From positions 213,209-277,208 of the forward strand of contig NZ_FOKT01000004.1 of the NCBI RefSeq assembly GCF_900112305.1: 64,000 nt of DNA. Reading direction: 5' to 3'. Shown piece after piece: positions 9,664 to 18,790 of the stretch. The DNA is from Microbulbifer thermotolerans. GTDB taxonomy: Bacteria; Pseudomonadota; Gammaproteobacteria; Pseudomonadales; Cellvibrionaceae. The first letter of the stretch is position 1. Each line of letters opens with the position of its first letter. The notes below the pieces were generated by a model. That model worked only from the letters and a program-made list of their open reading frames with translations. It was not told where the DNA came from and did no database searches. A program made the translations under genes and the position numbers.

Positions 9664-10419
9664 ATGTCCACAGAAATCGTTTATGGCCTGCACGCCGTTC
9701 AGGCCCTATTGAAAAGTGCTCCCCAACAGGTCCACGAGCTGCTGCTTCTTCGCGGTCGCAAGGATCAGCGTCTGAAAAAAATTCTCGGACAAGCGGAGAA
9801 AAACCATATCGCCGTGCGCTTTGCCGACCGCCGCACTTTGGACGAAAAAGTCGGTGGCGATGGCAATCACCAGGGGGTTGTTGCTGTTTGTGAGGCGCAG
9901 ACCAAAGTTTTCGACGAACGCTTTTTGGAGGAATTGCTGCAACAGCTGGAGGTGAAGGGAGAAGCGCCCTTCCTGTTAGTCCTCGACGGCGTCACCGATC
10001 CTCACAATATCGGCGCCTGCCTTCGCTCCGCCGAGGCCGCCGGTGTCCACGCGGTAATTGCGCCCAAGGACAAATCCGCCGGCTTGACACCCACGGCGCG
10101 AAAGGTCGCCTGCGGCGCCGCCGAAGTGCTGCCATTTGTCAGCGTCACCAATCTCGCGCGCACCCTGCAGATGTTGCAGCGGGCCGGGGTGTGGATATTT
10201 GGCGCCGCCGGTGAGGCCGAGCAGGATATCTATCAAAGTCAACTCACCGGTCCGCTGGCGCTGGTGATGGGGGCCGAGGGCACCGGCCTGCGCCGCCTGA
10301 CCCGGGAACACTGCGATCATCTCATTAAAATTCCCATGGCGGGCGAGGTGAGCAGTTTGAATGTTTCCGTCGCCACGGGCGTCTGTCTCTTCGAAGCGGT
10401 CCGGCAGCGCGCCGGCTGA
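9664..10419 (+). CDS. rlmB: 23S rRNA (guanosine-2251-2'-O)-methyltransferase RlmB
   Basis: This SPOUT-class enzyme methylates G2251 in the P loop of 23S rRNA. It has 251 residues, the usual length. An N-terminal substrate-binding domain starts [15 protein letters not shown]. The trefoil-knot motifs follow: [37 protein letters not shown] and [17 protein letters not shown]. It lies 140 bases behind rnr, the same order as in enterobacteria. Confidence 0.96.
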   Translation: MSTEIVYGLHAVQALLKSAPQQVHELLLLRGRKDQRLKKILGQAEKNHIAVRFADRRTLDEKVGGDGNHQGVVAVCEAQTKVFDERFLEELLQQLEVKGEAPFLLVLDGVTDPHNIGACLRSAEAAGVHAVIAPKDKSAGLTPTARKVACGAAEVLPFVSVTNLARTLQMLQRAGVWIFGAAGEAEQDIYQSQLTGPLALVMGAEGTGLRRLTREHCDHLIKIPMAGEVSSLNVSVATGVCLFEAVRQRAG

Positions 10420-10759
10420 TACACTGATTTCTTCCCAGTTTGGAAATGCTTTCGCGCATTTCCGCCGGCGCAGCGGCGCAATGGAGTGTCGTCCGGGCGC
10501 CGTGTTTATCTCTTCAGACAGCAAAATAATTAAAACTTCCCGGGTATCTTTTCTCTGCGTGCCGCTCGTGCGCAAAAACTTTGCTGCGCAGCGCGTATTC
10601 CCTCCTCTGAGACACCTGCACTGCTAAATTTCTTGCGCGATTGTAGTGCGCGGGAACTTCTCGAATTTTTCAACCGTGTAAAAGTGGTGATCGAGTGCGC
10701 AGTGCACGTCAGATATTTATCTGGCGCCCTGTGCCTTTTACGCCGATGGGAGCAGTGCA
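10420..10759. other. Intergenic region before the ECF sigma operon
   Basis: No gene is seen. A hairpin (GGAAATGC / GCATTTCC, about 10441-10462) follows rlmB without a T run. A GGAACTT hexamer typical of ECF sigma -35 elements lies at 10653-10659. Confidence 0.5.
10653..10682 (+). promoter_or_regulatory. Possible ECF-type (autoregulated) promoter
   Basis: GGAACTT at 10653-10659 matches the sigmaE-like -35 element. About 16 bases later comes GTGTAAA as a weak -10. It lies 100 bases before the sigma-factor gene. The -35 is good and the -10 is doubtful. Confidence 0.4.
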
Positions 10760-11335
10760 TTGAGTATTTGGCTGGCGCGTATTTTCGAACGGTGTCGGTC
10801 GCCAGAGGAGCGATTTGTCGCGCTGGTGTCCCCCCATATACGCCGAATGTACCGCATGGCATTCCGCTGGACGATGAACGCGGCGGAAGCGGAAGACTTG
10901 GTGCAGGACGTATTAATCAGTCTGTTGCCGAAAGTTGCGCAGATCGAAAAAGTCGAGCGTCTGGGGCCCTGGCTGATCAAAGTACTGTACCGGCGTTTCG
11001 TGGATCTGTACCGCAGCCGCCAGGCGTCGCCAATCGATGAAACCGTTTGCGTGGAAGGCGATGAATTTTTTGCGCCGACAGATTGCGACAATTACCGGCG
11101 GCTGGAACTGCGCCGTGCGCTGAACCGCGCTTTGCGATCCCTGGATGGCCCTTGGCGCGACATCGTGTTGTTGCACGATGTAGAAGGTTATTCCGCCATA
11201 GAAGTTGCGGACATTCTGGAGATCAATATCGGTACGGTGAAGTCCCGTTTGCACCGCGCGCGTAAAAAATTAAAAAAAATACTCGCGGAGGAAACATTTT
11301 CGGTTTCCCATGCGTGTCAGGAGGCAGAGAGGTGA
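10760..11335 (+). CDS. ECF-family RNA polymerase sigma factor
   Basis: The protein has 191 residues. Region 2 includes AEDLVQDVLISLLPKV. Region 4 is a helix-turn-helix: LRSLDGPWRDIVLLHDVEGYSAIEVADIL, then NIGTVKSRLHRARKKLKK. The TTG start has GGGAG about 8 bases upstream. The stop overlaps the GTG of the next gene (GTGA), which implies translational coupling to a putative anti-sigma factor. The regulon is unknown; the following envelope genes are likely targets. Confidence 0.93.
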   Translation: MSIWLARIFERCRSPEERFVALVSPHIRRMYRMAFRWTMNAAEAEDLVQDVLISLLPKVAQIEKVERLGPWLIKVLYRRFVDLYRSRQASPIDETVCVEGDEFFAPTDCDNYRRLELRRALNRALRSLDGPWRDIVLLHDVEGYSAIEVADILEINIGTVKSRLHRARKKLKKILAEETFSVSHACQEAER

Positions 11336-11907
11336 GCGAAATGGAAAACAGGGTCGCCTCGGAGACAGAGCAGGACCGCGAATTATTGCGGTTGTTGCGG
11401 ACTATCGAGGTGCCGGAACCCGGCGATGATTTCGAAGCCCGCATGCTGCAAAAGGTGATTTTTCGGGCGCGCGCGGATAGGGCACGGAAAATACCGATCC
11501 GCCCGTCTTTCCCGCACTTGGGGTGGCTGCCGCTCAGTGCTGCGCTCTTGTGTGCTGTATTCATTAGCTCTGCGCTCTATTGGGCCGGAAGAGGCCTGGA
11601 GCCGGCGACCCAGTTGCAGGAAGCCGTTGCTCTGCGGCCCGTGCACATACTGTTGCAGAGCCCGAGGGATATGCCCGGAGCAACGATTCGGGTGACGCTT
11701 CCAGACAACGTTGGCTTGGATGGCTATGAGCGCGTGAGGACTTTGCAGTGGCGGGCGGATATTTCCGCTGGTGAAAACCGGCTTTCTTTGCCAGTGAGAA
11801 TCGGCGCTAGCGGCGAAGTGGGCGAAATCCGGGTGGAGGTCGAATACCGGGGCGCGCGCAAGTCGTTGCATTTGCCGGTCGCAACAGGCGCTGTCACCAG
11901 AACCTGA
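11332..11907 (+). CDS. Putative membrane anti-sigma factor
   Basis: The protein has 191 residues and is not assigned to a named family. About 65 cytoplasmic residues (SEMENRVASETEQDRELLRLL) come first, then one membrane segment (WLPLSAALLCAVFISSALYWAG), then an extracytoplasmic beta-rich domain of about 105 residues. There is no zinc-binding HxxxCxxC motif. GTG 11332 was chosen because AGGAGG lies 7 bases upstream and the start overlaps the sigma-factor stop. Topology and position support an anti-sigma role, which remains an inference. Confidence 0.7.
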   Translation: MSEMENRVASETEQDRELLRLLRTIEVPEPGDDFEARMLQKVIFRARADRARKIPIRPSFPHLGWLPLSAALLCAVFISSALYWAGRGLEPATQLQEAVALRPVHILLQSPRDMPGATIRVTLPDNVGLDGYERVRTLQWRADISAGENRLSLPVRIGASGEVGEIRVEVEYRGARKSLHLPVATGAVTRT

Positions 11908-11941
11908 TCACAAGATCTGTCAGTCCAGAGAGGTAGGGAAG

Positions 11942-12499
11942 ATGTTGAGGAAAAAATTGCTGATTGCAGGTGTGTTTTTCGGTACCTGCTGTTCTCTTCC
12001 GGCAATGTCCCAGGAGGTGCCGGAGGCGGGTGGAGAACTGGATGTCACGCTGACGGTGATCGAGGACAGCGAGGATGTTCAGGACCTGATCAACAATATC
12101 GAGTTGCCACCGCAGGCGGAAGCCATCGCCGAGGAGACCATGGCGGCGGTGATGGAAACGCTCAAAGCGGCGGAGACGGTCGGTGAAAAAAGCGATGCCG
12201 AGCGGGAGGCAATGATCCGCGAGGCGCTGGCCCGCAGCCAGGAACTGATTGCCAATGCTTCTGCGTCGGCGGATATCGCCAACGAGGAGGCTCTGAGGGC
12301 GGCGGAAGCGACCCGTGAAATTATCGAAGAAGCGGTAAAAAGTGCGCTTTCCGGTGCTGAGCTGGATGGCCTGATCGATCAGATGATGCAGGATATTATC
12401 GACAGCCTGCCAGACGATATCAAAAGTGAACTACCTGAAGATTTGGATGAAATGCTCGACGAAGTCCGGAACCGCTTGAGGGAACAATCAGAGGAGTAG
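11942..12499 (+). CDS. Exported acidic helical protein of unknown function
   Basis: The protein has 185 residues. Residues 1-24 form a signal peptide (MLRKKLLIAGVFFGTCC, cleavage near AMSQ). The mature protein is Glu/Ala-rich, strongly acidic and mostly helical, with possible coiled coil at about 70-140. A ribosome site (AGAGAGGTAGGG) precedes the ATG. It lies 34 bases behind the putative anti-sigma gene and ends the operon at a strong terminator. I do not recognise the family. Confidence 0.75.
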   Translation: MLRKKLLIAGVFFGTCCSLPAMSQEVPEAGGELDVTLTVIEDSEDVQDLINNIELPPQAEAIAEETMAAVMETLKAAETVGEKSDAEREAMIREALARSQELIANASASADIANEEALRAAEATREIIEEAVKSALSGAELDGLIDQMMQDIIDSLPDDIKSELPEDLDEMLDEVRNRLREQSEE

Positions 12500-12510
12500 C
12501 GGCGATGGAT

Positions 12511-12543
12511 GCAGGGGCCGGGTGTGCGCGGCCCCTGTTTTTT
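12511..12543 (+). terminator. Rho-independent terminator of the sigma operon
   Basis: The stem CAGGGGCCG / CGGCCCCTG around a short loop is followed by TTTTTT. Confidence 0.9.
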
Positions 12544-12763
12544 CGTGTAGGAAATCTCTGACTAATTCGCTTCCTGGCAAAAAATACTACGCGCCAGACG
12601 GAAAACACAGTTGGTGGGATGGGTATTGTGAACCCATCGAATACAAGGAGGTATTTGTGGGTTTTCAACCTGTCTACCCTTCCGCCCGAGCGTCTTGAAT
12701 CAGCTACCGCGTACACGCGAATGCATCGGAGTTTTTATAGGGAAATACAAAGAGGGAATTGGC

Positions 12764-14077
12764 GTGCGCAAACGGCTTATCGGAATCGTGCTGGCAGGTG
12801 CGGCTCTGGCCGCGGCCCCGGGGTTATGGGCACAGGAAAAGTGGAGGCAGGGTGTCTCCGCCTTCAAGGGTGGGGATTACCGTCGCGCCCTGGGGCTGTT
12901 CGAGCGGGAGCTGCAATCGGGCAATGAAAGCGCCAAGCTCAAATACAATATTGGCGTCACGCTAATGAAATTGGGGCGTTATCGCGAAGCCGGTATTTAT
13001 TTTCAGATGCTGCTGAGCGACCCCGAGTGGCGCGATATCGCCCGTTTCAATCTCGCCCTGGCAGCAGAGCGGCAAAACCTGAAGATGATCGCTGCCAAAC
13101 ACTACCGGAAAGTGAGTGGATCGGCCGGCTCGCAGAAATTGCGCAGACTCGCCGCAGACCGCCTCAATGCGCTGGCCGCCGACGGCAGGGAAGTGGCCGC
13201 GTCGCGGCGTTGGTTGGGGACCGCGAGTCTTTCCGCCGGCTATGACGATAATGCCTACGCCTTGCAAAACGCGTTATTGGGGGATTCATCCGCGAGTGCA
13301 GACAGTTTCACCGAGCTGTTTGCCTGGGGGCAATACCAGTTGAGTGGCGCCGGGGCGGATGGCTGGCGCTTGCACGGTTACGGTTTTGGTCGGCGCTATA
13401 GCGACTTCGACAGCCTCAACCTGGCGAGCGCCAGCGTGGCGCTGTCCCGCGATCGCCGGTGGCTGGGCTGGCAGGTCGAGGCGGGCGCGGCGGCGGAGGT
13501 GGTTTACCTGGGTGGCGAACAGGTGACAAGGCAGGCACAGTTTACAGCCCGGCTGCAGCGGGAGTTTGGCCAGACCAGCCTCTCCTTCTCCTATATCCCC
13601 AGCTACTACACGGGCGGAGACGGCTACAGTTACCTGGATGGCTGGCGACAGCGCTTCGAAGCCGCATGGCAGTATCCGTTGTTCTCCATGGCGGCGCGCA
13701 CCTACTACCGCTACGATGCGAATGACCGTGAAGACCTGCTGCGGGACCAGGGGGACTTCTATAGTTACTCCCCGGTGCGGCATTCGTTTGGGGGTGTCCT
13801 GGAGTGGAGGCCGGTACCCGCCTGGAGCCTGTCGGCTGGGGTGGAGTACCGGCGCAGTACCTACGACGGCAGCAACCGAGTAACCGACCCCGATGGGAAC
13901 CTGTTGAGTTACCGGCGGGAGTCTGAGCGGATCAAATCCTGGTTCGCCACCAGGTTCAGATTCACTCCCTCTTTCAGCCTGAGCGGCAAGCTGGTAGTGA
14001 TCGACAACGAAGAAAACCGGGAGCTCTATACCTACGACAAGAGCGAGGCCACCCTGGGAATCAGCTACATCTTCTGA
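12764..14077 (+). CDS. TPR plus outer-membrane beta-barrel protein (Slam/DUF560-like)
   Basis: The protein has 437 residues. GTG 12764 was chosen because AGAGGGA lies 7 bases upstream and a signal peptide follows at once (RKRLIGIVLAGAALAAAPGLWAQ). Residues of about 30-150 hold TPR-like helices (FKGGDYRRALGLFERELQ). From about residue 165 the sequence alternates like a 12-14-strand barrel (SLSAGYDDNAYALQN) and ends in aromatic ISYIF, a typical barrel C-terminus. This architecture matches surface-lipoprotein assembly modifiers, which move lipoproteins across the outer membrane. Without a search, other TPR-barrel secretins remain possible. A terminator separates it from the sigma operon. Confidence 0.7.
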   Translation: MRKRLIGIVLAGAALAAAPGLWAQEKWRQGVSAFKGGDYRRALGLFERELQSGNESAKLKYNIGVTLMKLGRYREAGIYFQMLLSDPEWRDIARFNLALAAERQNLKMIAAKHYRKVSGSAGSQKLRRLAADRLNALAADGREVAASRRWLGTASLSAGYDDNAYALQNALLGDSSASADSFTELFAWGQYQLSGAGADGWRLHGYGFGRRYSDFDSLNLASASVALSRDRRWLGWQVEAGAAAEVVYLGGEQVTRQAQFTARLQREFGQTSLSFSYIPSYYTGGDGYSYLDGWRQRFEAAWQYPLFSMAARTYYRYDANDREDLLRDQGDFYSYSPVRHSFGGVLEWRPVPAWSLSAGVEYRRSTYDGSNRVTDPDGNLLSYRRESERIKSWFATRFRFTPSFSLSGKLVVIDNEENRELYTYDKSEATLGISYIF

Positions 14078-14129
14078 TGCTGGGAGCAAGAGGCGCCCGG
14101 CCTCTGCCTCCCCGGCTCGATTGATCAAC

Positions 14130-14158
14130 TTGCAACCAATCCGCCAAGCCCATAGAAT
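14130..14158 (+). promoter_or_regulatory. Promoter of the rpsF operon
   Basis: TTGCAA, a 17-base spacer and TAGAAT are followed by a GC-rich discriminator, as expected for a ribosomal-protein operon. Confidence 0.75.
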
Positions 14159-14159
14159 A

Positions 14160-14244
14160 CGCCGCCCGCAACAGGCCTTGCGCCCGTTGTACTCCTTGCC
14201 TCACCGGGTTGTCCGGGAGGCTGTCTAAACCGTAAGGAGCGAAA
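14160..14244 (+). promoter_or_regulatory. Possible S6:S18 autoregulatory leader
   Basis: The 85-base leader contains two CCG-bearing short hairpin segments (CACCGGGTTGTCCGGG) just before the ribosome site TAAGGAG. Many bacteria have an rpsF leader bound by the S6:S18 complex. The assignment rests on position and the CCG elements; the structure was not modelled. Confidence 0.35.
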
Positions 14245-14703
14245 ATGCGTCATTACGAAATTGTATTCCTGGTCCACCCGGATCAGAGCGAGCAGGTGCC
14301 CGGCATGGTGGAGCGTTACACCGCTGCCATCAAAGACAGCGGTGGCCAGGTTCACCGTCTGGAAGACTGGGGGCGTCGCCGCCTGGCTTACCCGATCAAC
14401 AAGATCCACAAAGCGCACTACGTTCTGATGAACGTCGAGTGTTCGGAAGAAGCGCTGGAAGAACTGACCACCAACTTCCGTTACAACGACGCGGTTATCC
14501 GCAACCTGGTGATTCGCGAAGACGAAGCCATCACCGAAGAAAGCCCGATCATGAAGGCGGAGAAAGAGAGCCGCGAGCGCAAAGCTGCCCGCGCGGAGCG
14601 CTCTGAGCGTCGCGAGCGCAGCGAAAGCGGACAGAGCGAGAACGCCGCTGCCTCCGAGGAAGCGGAAGGCGAAGCTTCCGATACCGCCAGCAACGAAGAG
14701 TAA
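14245..14703 (+). CDS. rpsF: 30S ribosomal protein S6
   Basis: S6 is a small-subunit protein that pairs with S18. The 152 residues begin [19 protein letters not shown], and the conserved core runs to about residue 100. A charged Glu/Arg/Ser-rich tail of about 45 residues follows; in E. coli S6 such a tail is polyglutamylated. TAAGGAG lies before the ATG. It is first in rpsF-rpsR-membrane protein-rplI. Confidence 0.98.
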   Translation: MRHYEIVFLVHPDQSEQVPGMVERYTAAIKDSGGQVHRLEDWGRRRLAYPINKIHKAHYVLMNVECSEEALEELTTNFRYNDAVIRNLVIREDEAITEESPIMKAEKESRERKAARAERSERRERSESGQSENAAASEEAEGEASDTASNEE

Positions 14704-14715
14704 GGGGATTATCAG

Positions 14716-14946
14716 ATGGCACGTTTTTTCCGTCGTCGCAAGTTCTGCCGTTTCACCGCTGAAGGCGTCAAGCGGATCGACTACAAGGATCTCGATACCC
14801 TGAAGGCTTACATCTCCGAAACCGGCAAGATCGTTCCGAGCCGTATCACCGGCACCAAAGCCAAGTATCAGCGCCAGCTGGCCACCGCGGTCAAGCGCGC
14901 CCGCTACCTGGCCCTGCTGCCGTACACGGACAGTCACGAAGCCTGA
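14716..14946 (+). CDS. rpsR: 30S ribosomal protein S18
   Basis: The 76 residues show the full S18 signature ([22 protein letters not shown] and [32 protein letters not shown]). It starts 12 bases after rpsF. Confidence 0.98.
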   Translation: MARFFRRRKFCRFTAEGVKRIDYKDLDTLKAYISETGKIVPSRITGTKAKYQRQLATAVKRARYLALLPYTDSHEA

Positions 14947-14999
14947 GCACTGAGCTCCGGCTTTTAGTGCTTGGACGTTTGATAAGAGAAGCTATCTAA

Positions 15000-15836
15000 G
15001 TGCGCGCCCTGGCTGAATTCATTATGCGCGGGCGCGTGCGCGCGGTGCTCATCACCATGGTGGGCATCCCGCTGATCAGCCCGGCGGCGCTGGCCTTGGT
15101 GAGCCTGCGCCGCGGCGGCAGCGATGGCCTGATGGTGTTGGCCTGGGCGCTGCTGCCAGTGATCACCGCCAGTATGAGCGGTCATATGTCGCCGCTGATG
15201 ACTGGTCTGGCCATCAGCCACTTGGGGGCCGTTTTCTGCGGCGCGCTGGTGTTGCGCAGCAGCCGTTCCTGGAGCGCAGCCCTTGTGGTGCTGACGGCGG
15301 CGGCCGCGGCGGGCATACTGGGCACCGCCCACTTCAGTGGCGGCATGTTGCAAAGCCTGCTGCAGGCGGCGGAGGAGTCCGGCGGCGGCCAGGTGGCGCA
15401 GTTGCAGCAGATTTTCGGCAGCGAGCCACTGGCTACCGGTTACCTGTGTTGGGTATCCGCCATCACTGCAACACTGGCCCTGGTGCTGGGGCGCTACTGG
15501 CAGGCGATGCTGTATAACCCCGGAGGCTTCCGCCGGGAGTTTCACCTGCTGCGAATGCCGCTGCCCCTGGCGGCAGCCGGAATGCTGGTGTGGGTATACT
15601 GCCTGTTGACCCAAGACTATGTGTTTTGGGGGGCCGTGGTGGCCTTTCCAATCATGGTGGCGGGAATTGCACTGATGCACTGGTTGGTGGCCGACAAGGG
15701 ATGGGGCCGGGGCCCTTTGGTGGCGCTGTATGTGATGCTGGTGATCGCGGCGCTGCCGCTGGCCGGCTTCCTGTGCGGTTTGGCGCTGATAGATAGCTGG
15801 ATAGATATTCGCGGTCGCTTCTCAAAAAACCGATAG
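15000..15836 (+). CDS. Multipass membrane protein between rpsR and rplI (DUF2232-like)
   Basis: The 278 residues contain about eight hydrophobic segments, such as [19 protein letters not shown] and [19 protein letters not shown] membrane protein at this place in the rpsF operon is common in Pseudomonas, Marinobacter and Cellvibrio relatives and is often labelled DUF2232/YybS-like. Its function is unknown. The start is GTG 15000 with a weak AGAGAAG site. It is cotranscribed with rplI, 37 bases downstream. Confidence 0.8.
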   Translation: MRALAEFIMRGRVRAVLITMVGIPLISPAALALVSLRRGGSDGLMVLAWALLPVITASMSGHMSPLMTGLAISHLGAVFCGALVLRSSRSWSAALVVLTAAAAAGILGTAHFSGGMLQSLLQAAEESGGGQVAQLQQIFGSEPLATGYLCWVSAITATLALVLGRYWQAMLYNPGGFRREFHLLRMPLPLAAAGMLVWVYCLLTQDYVFWGAVVAFPIMVAGIALMHWLVADKGWGRGPLVALYVMLVIAALPLAGFLCGLALIDSWIDIRGRFSKNR

Positions 15837-15873
15837 GCGCGATCCGCACGAAACTGAAATTGAGGAAACCGAG

Positions 15874-16320
15874 ATGGAAGTTATTCTGCTCGACAAAGTA
15901 GGCAAACTGGGCAACGTGGGTGACCGCGTTGAAGTCAAAGCCGGTTTCGGCCGCAACTTCCTGTTGCCCACCGGTAAGGCCATCCCGGCCACCGAAGCCA
16001 ATATCGCCGAGTTCGAGGCCAAGCGCGCTGAGTTGGAAGCCGCCGCCGCCGCCAAGGTGAGCGAAGCTGAAGCCCGCGCCGCCAAACTGGCCGACCTGAC
16101 TGTCACTATCAGCGCCAACGCTGGTGACGAAGGCAAGCTGTTCGGCTCTGTCGGCACCCGCGATATCGCCGAGGCGATCACCGCCGCTGGTGTGGAAGTG
16201 GCCAAGGCCGAAGTGAAACTGCCCGAGGGCGCGCTGCGCGAAGTAGGTGAGTACGAAGTTGACGTGCAGTTGCACTCCGATGTGGTCGCCGCTGTGAAGG
16301 TAGTGATCGAGGCGGAATAA
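15874..16320 (+). CDS. rplI: 50S ribosomal protein L9
   Basis: The 148 residues begin [36 protein letters not shown], the L9 N-domain signature that binds 23S rRNA. A long Ala/Glu helix and the C-domain ([14 protein letters not shown]) follow. Confidence 0.98.
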   Translation: MEVILLDKVGKLGNVGDRVEVKAGFGRNFLLPTGKAIPATEANIAEFEAKRAELEAAAAAKVSEAEARAAKLADLTVTISANAGDEGKLFGSVGTRDIAEAITAAGVEVAKAEVKLPEGALREVGEYEVDVQLHSDVVAAVKVVIEAE

Positions 16321-16421
16321 GCGCACTGTCGATTCCGTGGGCCGGCGCTTGTCTGCCCCGCTGCGGGCGCTGTGCCGATGGACGGAGAATTCCGTCCAGG
16401 TCCATGCAAAGTCGCGCTACA

Positions 16422-16465
16422 ATCGGGCGCTGAATCCCTGTTGGATTCAGCGCCCGATTTGTTTC
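16422..16465 (+). terminator. Strong hairpin between rplI and dnaB
   Basis: A perfect 16-base stem (16422-16437 with 16443-16458) around the loop CTGTT is followed by TTTGTTTCT. It probably ends the ribosomal transcript just before dnaB. Confidence 0.75.
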
Positions 16466-16483
16466 TGTATCCAGTAAATCCCT

Positions 16484-17926
16484 ATGATCGACGAATACGC
16501 TGTCCCTGAAGAAGACGTGCCCACGGAAGACGCTTCGCCGCTGCCGCATTCGGTGGAGGCCGAGCAGTCGGTGCTGGGGGGGCTGATGCTGGACCCGAGC
16601 CGCATCGACAGTGTCTGCGAGCAGCTGGGAGAAGCGGACTTTTTCGTTGCCAGTCACCGCAAGATATTTGCGGTGATGCGCGAGCTGACTGACACCGAGC
16701 AGCCCCTGGATATCGTCACCCTGGCCGAAGCGCTGGCCAGCCGGGAACTGCTGGCAGACGTGGGCGGCCCGGCTTACTTGGCTGAGTTGGCCGAGAACAC
16801 GCCGTCTGCGGCCAATATTGTCGCTTACGCCAAAATCGTGCGCGAGCGCTCCGTCCTGCGCCAGCTGATCGCCGCTGCCGGAGAGATCAGTCGCACCAGC
16901 TTTAATCCCGGCGGTCTGGCCTCCGCGGACCTATTGCAAATGGCGGAACGCCGGGTGGCGGAAATCGCCGAAGGGGGCGTCAAGGAGGGCGGCTTTGTCG
17001 GTGTCGATGCTCTGCTCAAGAAAACCGTCGAGCGCATCGATGAGTTGTTCAAAACGGAAGGGGACATCACTGGCTTAAGCACCGGCCTGACTGAACTGGA
17101 TCAGCGCACATCCGGCTGGCAGCCGGGCGAACTGATTATCCTGGCTGCGCGCCCTTCCATGGGTAAGACCGCTTTGGCGCTGAACTTTGTCGAGAGCGCC
17201 ATGTTGAGTCAGGAGAAGCCCACCCTGGTATTCAGTATGGAAATGCCCGCCGACAGCCTGGTGATGCGGATGCTGTCTTCCATCGGCCGCATCGACCAGG
17301 GCCGCATTCGGAACGGCAAGTTGCAGGAAGAGGATTGGCCCAAGCTTTCCAGCGCAGTACAGAAAATGAAGGGGCGGGCCCTGTACATTGACGACACGCC
17401 TGCACTAACACCCAGTGAAGTGCGCGCGCGCACTAAACGCACCGTGCGCGATCACACCAACAAGCTGATGCGGGAAAACCCCAAAATGACCAGGGAAGAG
17501 GCTGAGGCAAAGAGTATGCCCGCCTTGATTATGGTGGACTACCTGCAGTTGATGCAGGTTGGGGGGCACACCGAGGGGCGCACACAGGAGATTTCCGAGA
17601 TCTCCCGTTCTCTAAAGGCGTTGGCGAAGGAGTACGACTGCCCGGTTATCGCGCTGTCACAGCTGAACCGCGGGGTAGAGCAGCGTCCCAACAAGCGGCC
17701 GATGAACTCGGATTTGCGTGAATCCGGTGCCATTGAGCAGGATGCGGATGTGATTCTGTTTATTTACCGCGATGAGTACTACAACGAAGACAGTCCGGAC
17801 AAGGGTATAGCCGAGCTGATTATCGGTAAGCAGCGCAATGGTGAAATCGGTACCTGCCGGGCCGCATTTGTCGGCAAGTACACCCGCTTCGACAATCTCG
17901 CACCGGAGTACTATCAGGAGGGCTGA
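16484..17926 (+). CDS. dnaB: Replicative DNA helicase DnaB
   Basis: This hexameric 5'-3' helicase works at the replication fork. The 480 residues have an N-domain that contacts DnaG (LPHSVEAEQSVLGGLMLD). The RecA-like ATPase has Walker A AARPSMGKTALALN near residue 222 and the Walker B/DnaB motif LIMVDYLQLM. SQLNRGVEQRPNKRPMNSDLRESG follows. There is no intein. It follows rplI, as in many gammaproteobacteria. Confidence 0.98.
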   Translation: MIDEYAVPEEDVPTEDASPLPHSVEAEQSVLGGLMLDPSRIDSVCEQLGEADFFVASHRKIFAVMRELTDTEQPLDIVTLAEALASRELLADVGGPAYLAELAENTPSAANIVAYAKIVRERSVLRQLIAAAGEISRTSFNPGGLASADLLQMAERRVAEIAEGGVKEGGFVGVDALLKKTVERIDELFKTEGDITGLSTGLTELDQRTSGWQPGELIILAARPSMGKTALALNFVESAMLSQEKPTLVFSMEMPADSLVMRMLSSIGRIDQGRIRNGKLQEEDWPKLSSAVQKMKGRALYIDDTPALTPSEVRARTKRTVRDHTNKLMRENPKMTREEAEAKSMPALIMVDYLQLMQVGGHTEGRTQEISEISRSLKALAKEYDCPVIALSQLNRGVEQRPNKRPMNSDLRESGAIEQDADVILFIYRDEYYNEDSPDKGIAELIIGKQRNGEIGTCRAAFVGKYTRFDNLAPEYYQEG

Positions 17927-17953
17927 GCGCCCTCCGCACCGCTTTGCGCACTG

Positions 17954-18583
17954 TTACAGGCGAACTACCACGTAGACCTCACGCCCGTCGCGTTGGGTTG
18001 GCATAAAGTAATCGTCGCCATAGCGGTAGTACTGAATGCCGTTGATGACTTCGGCGGTATAACCTGTCGGCAGGGTTTCCAGCACCTGTCCCGGTGTGTA
18101 GGCGGAAGTGGTTGCCGTTGGGGGGAGTGGCGCAGCTGGTGCGGCCACCGGTGCCGGTACCACCACATAGGCGCGTCTCGCGGGGTGCCACTGGTAGTAG
18201 GTGTTGGCATGTCGATAGTAAATAGCACCGCCTATCTCCACGCGCACCGCACTGGCGGGGAGGGCGGTCACCGCGGCGCCCAGGGGGGCGGATACAACCA
18301 CATAGCCCGTGGGTGCCGGGCGGTAGAAGTAACCGCCGTGGTAGTAGTAAGGAAGGCCGCCGACGTTCAGGGTGACGAAGCCTGTGGGGAGTATTGGCGC
18401 GACAAAGCCGATGGAGATGCGCGGTCCCCAGTGGCGATGTTTGTGCCAGTGTCTGGCGGGCCAGTGAGCGTCATGGCCACCGGCCTGGTAACCGCGCGGG
18501 GAGGCGTCCGCTGGAGGGCTGAAGGCGAATGCTGCCAGTGCCAGTAGCGATGCCGCGCCGATCAGGGTTTTTAATGTCTTCAC
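17954..18583 (-). CDS. Exported Tyr/Pro-rich protein (DUF6515-like), paralogue of 24655-25320
   Basis: The protein has 209 residues from GTG 18583 (VKTLKTLIGAASLLALAAFAF), with a signal peptide cleaved near ADA. A His/Trp-rich stretch (HDAHWPARHWHKHRHWGP) comes first. Repeated modules follow: PTGFVTLNVGGLPYYYHGGYFYRP, GYVVVSAPLGAAVTALP, VEIGGAIYYRHANTYYQW and TAEVINGIQYYRYGDDYFMP. The layout matches what I know as DUF6515; function is unknown. It converges on dnaB with 27 bases between. It shares the YVV-PLGA-V-LP module with the gene at the other side of the polyamine operon. Confidence 0.75.
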   Translation of the reverse strand: MKTLKTLIGAASLLALAAFAFSPPADASPRGYQAGGHDAHWPARHWHKHRHWGPRISIGFVAPILPTGFVTLNVGGLPYYYHGGYFYRPAPTGYVVVSAPLGAAVTALPASAVRVEIGGAIYYRHANTYYQWHPARRAYVVVPAPVAAPAAPLPPTATTSAYTPGQVLETLPTGYTAEVINGIQYYRYGDDYFMPTQRDGREVYVVVRL

Positions 18584-18790
18584 GGTCTCTCTACCTAAGT
18601 GGCTACTCACATAGTTTAAATAGTAACCCTTGCGGTTGTATTTTCGCCACGCTGTCGCGTAAAGAATTGTCAAAAAGTGTCGTTTCCCCGGGCCTTTAAA
18701 CTACGTCTTTCAAGGTGTGGGCAATCTCAAAGCCCGCCACAGCTCCCCCTGTATTCATCAAGATTTCTCAGCGTTGCGCGTGCGCAGATC

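Noticed and set aside
12619-12927. Open frame of 102 codons over the start of the TPR-barrel gene
   Set aside because: It overlaps the signal peptide and TPR coding region in another frame and has Arg/Gly-rich shadow composition. The strong Shine-Dalgarno inside it is kept as a leader-peptide question.
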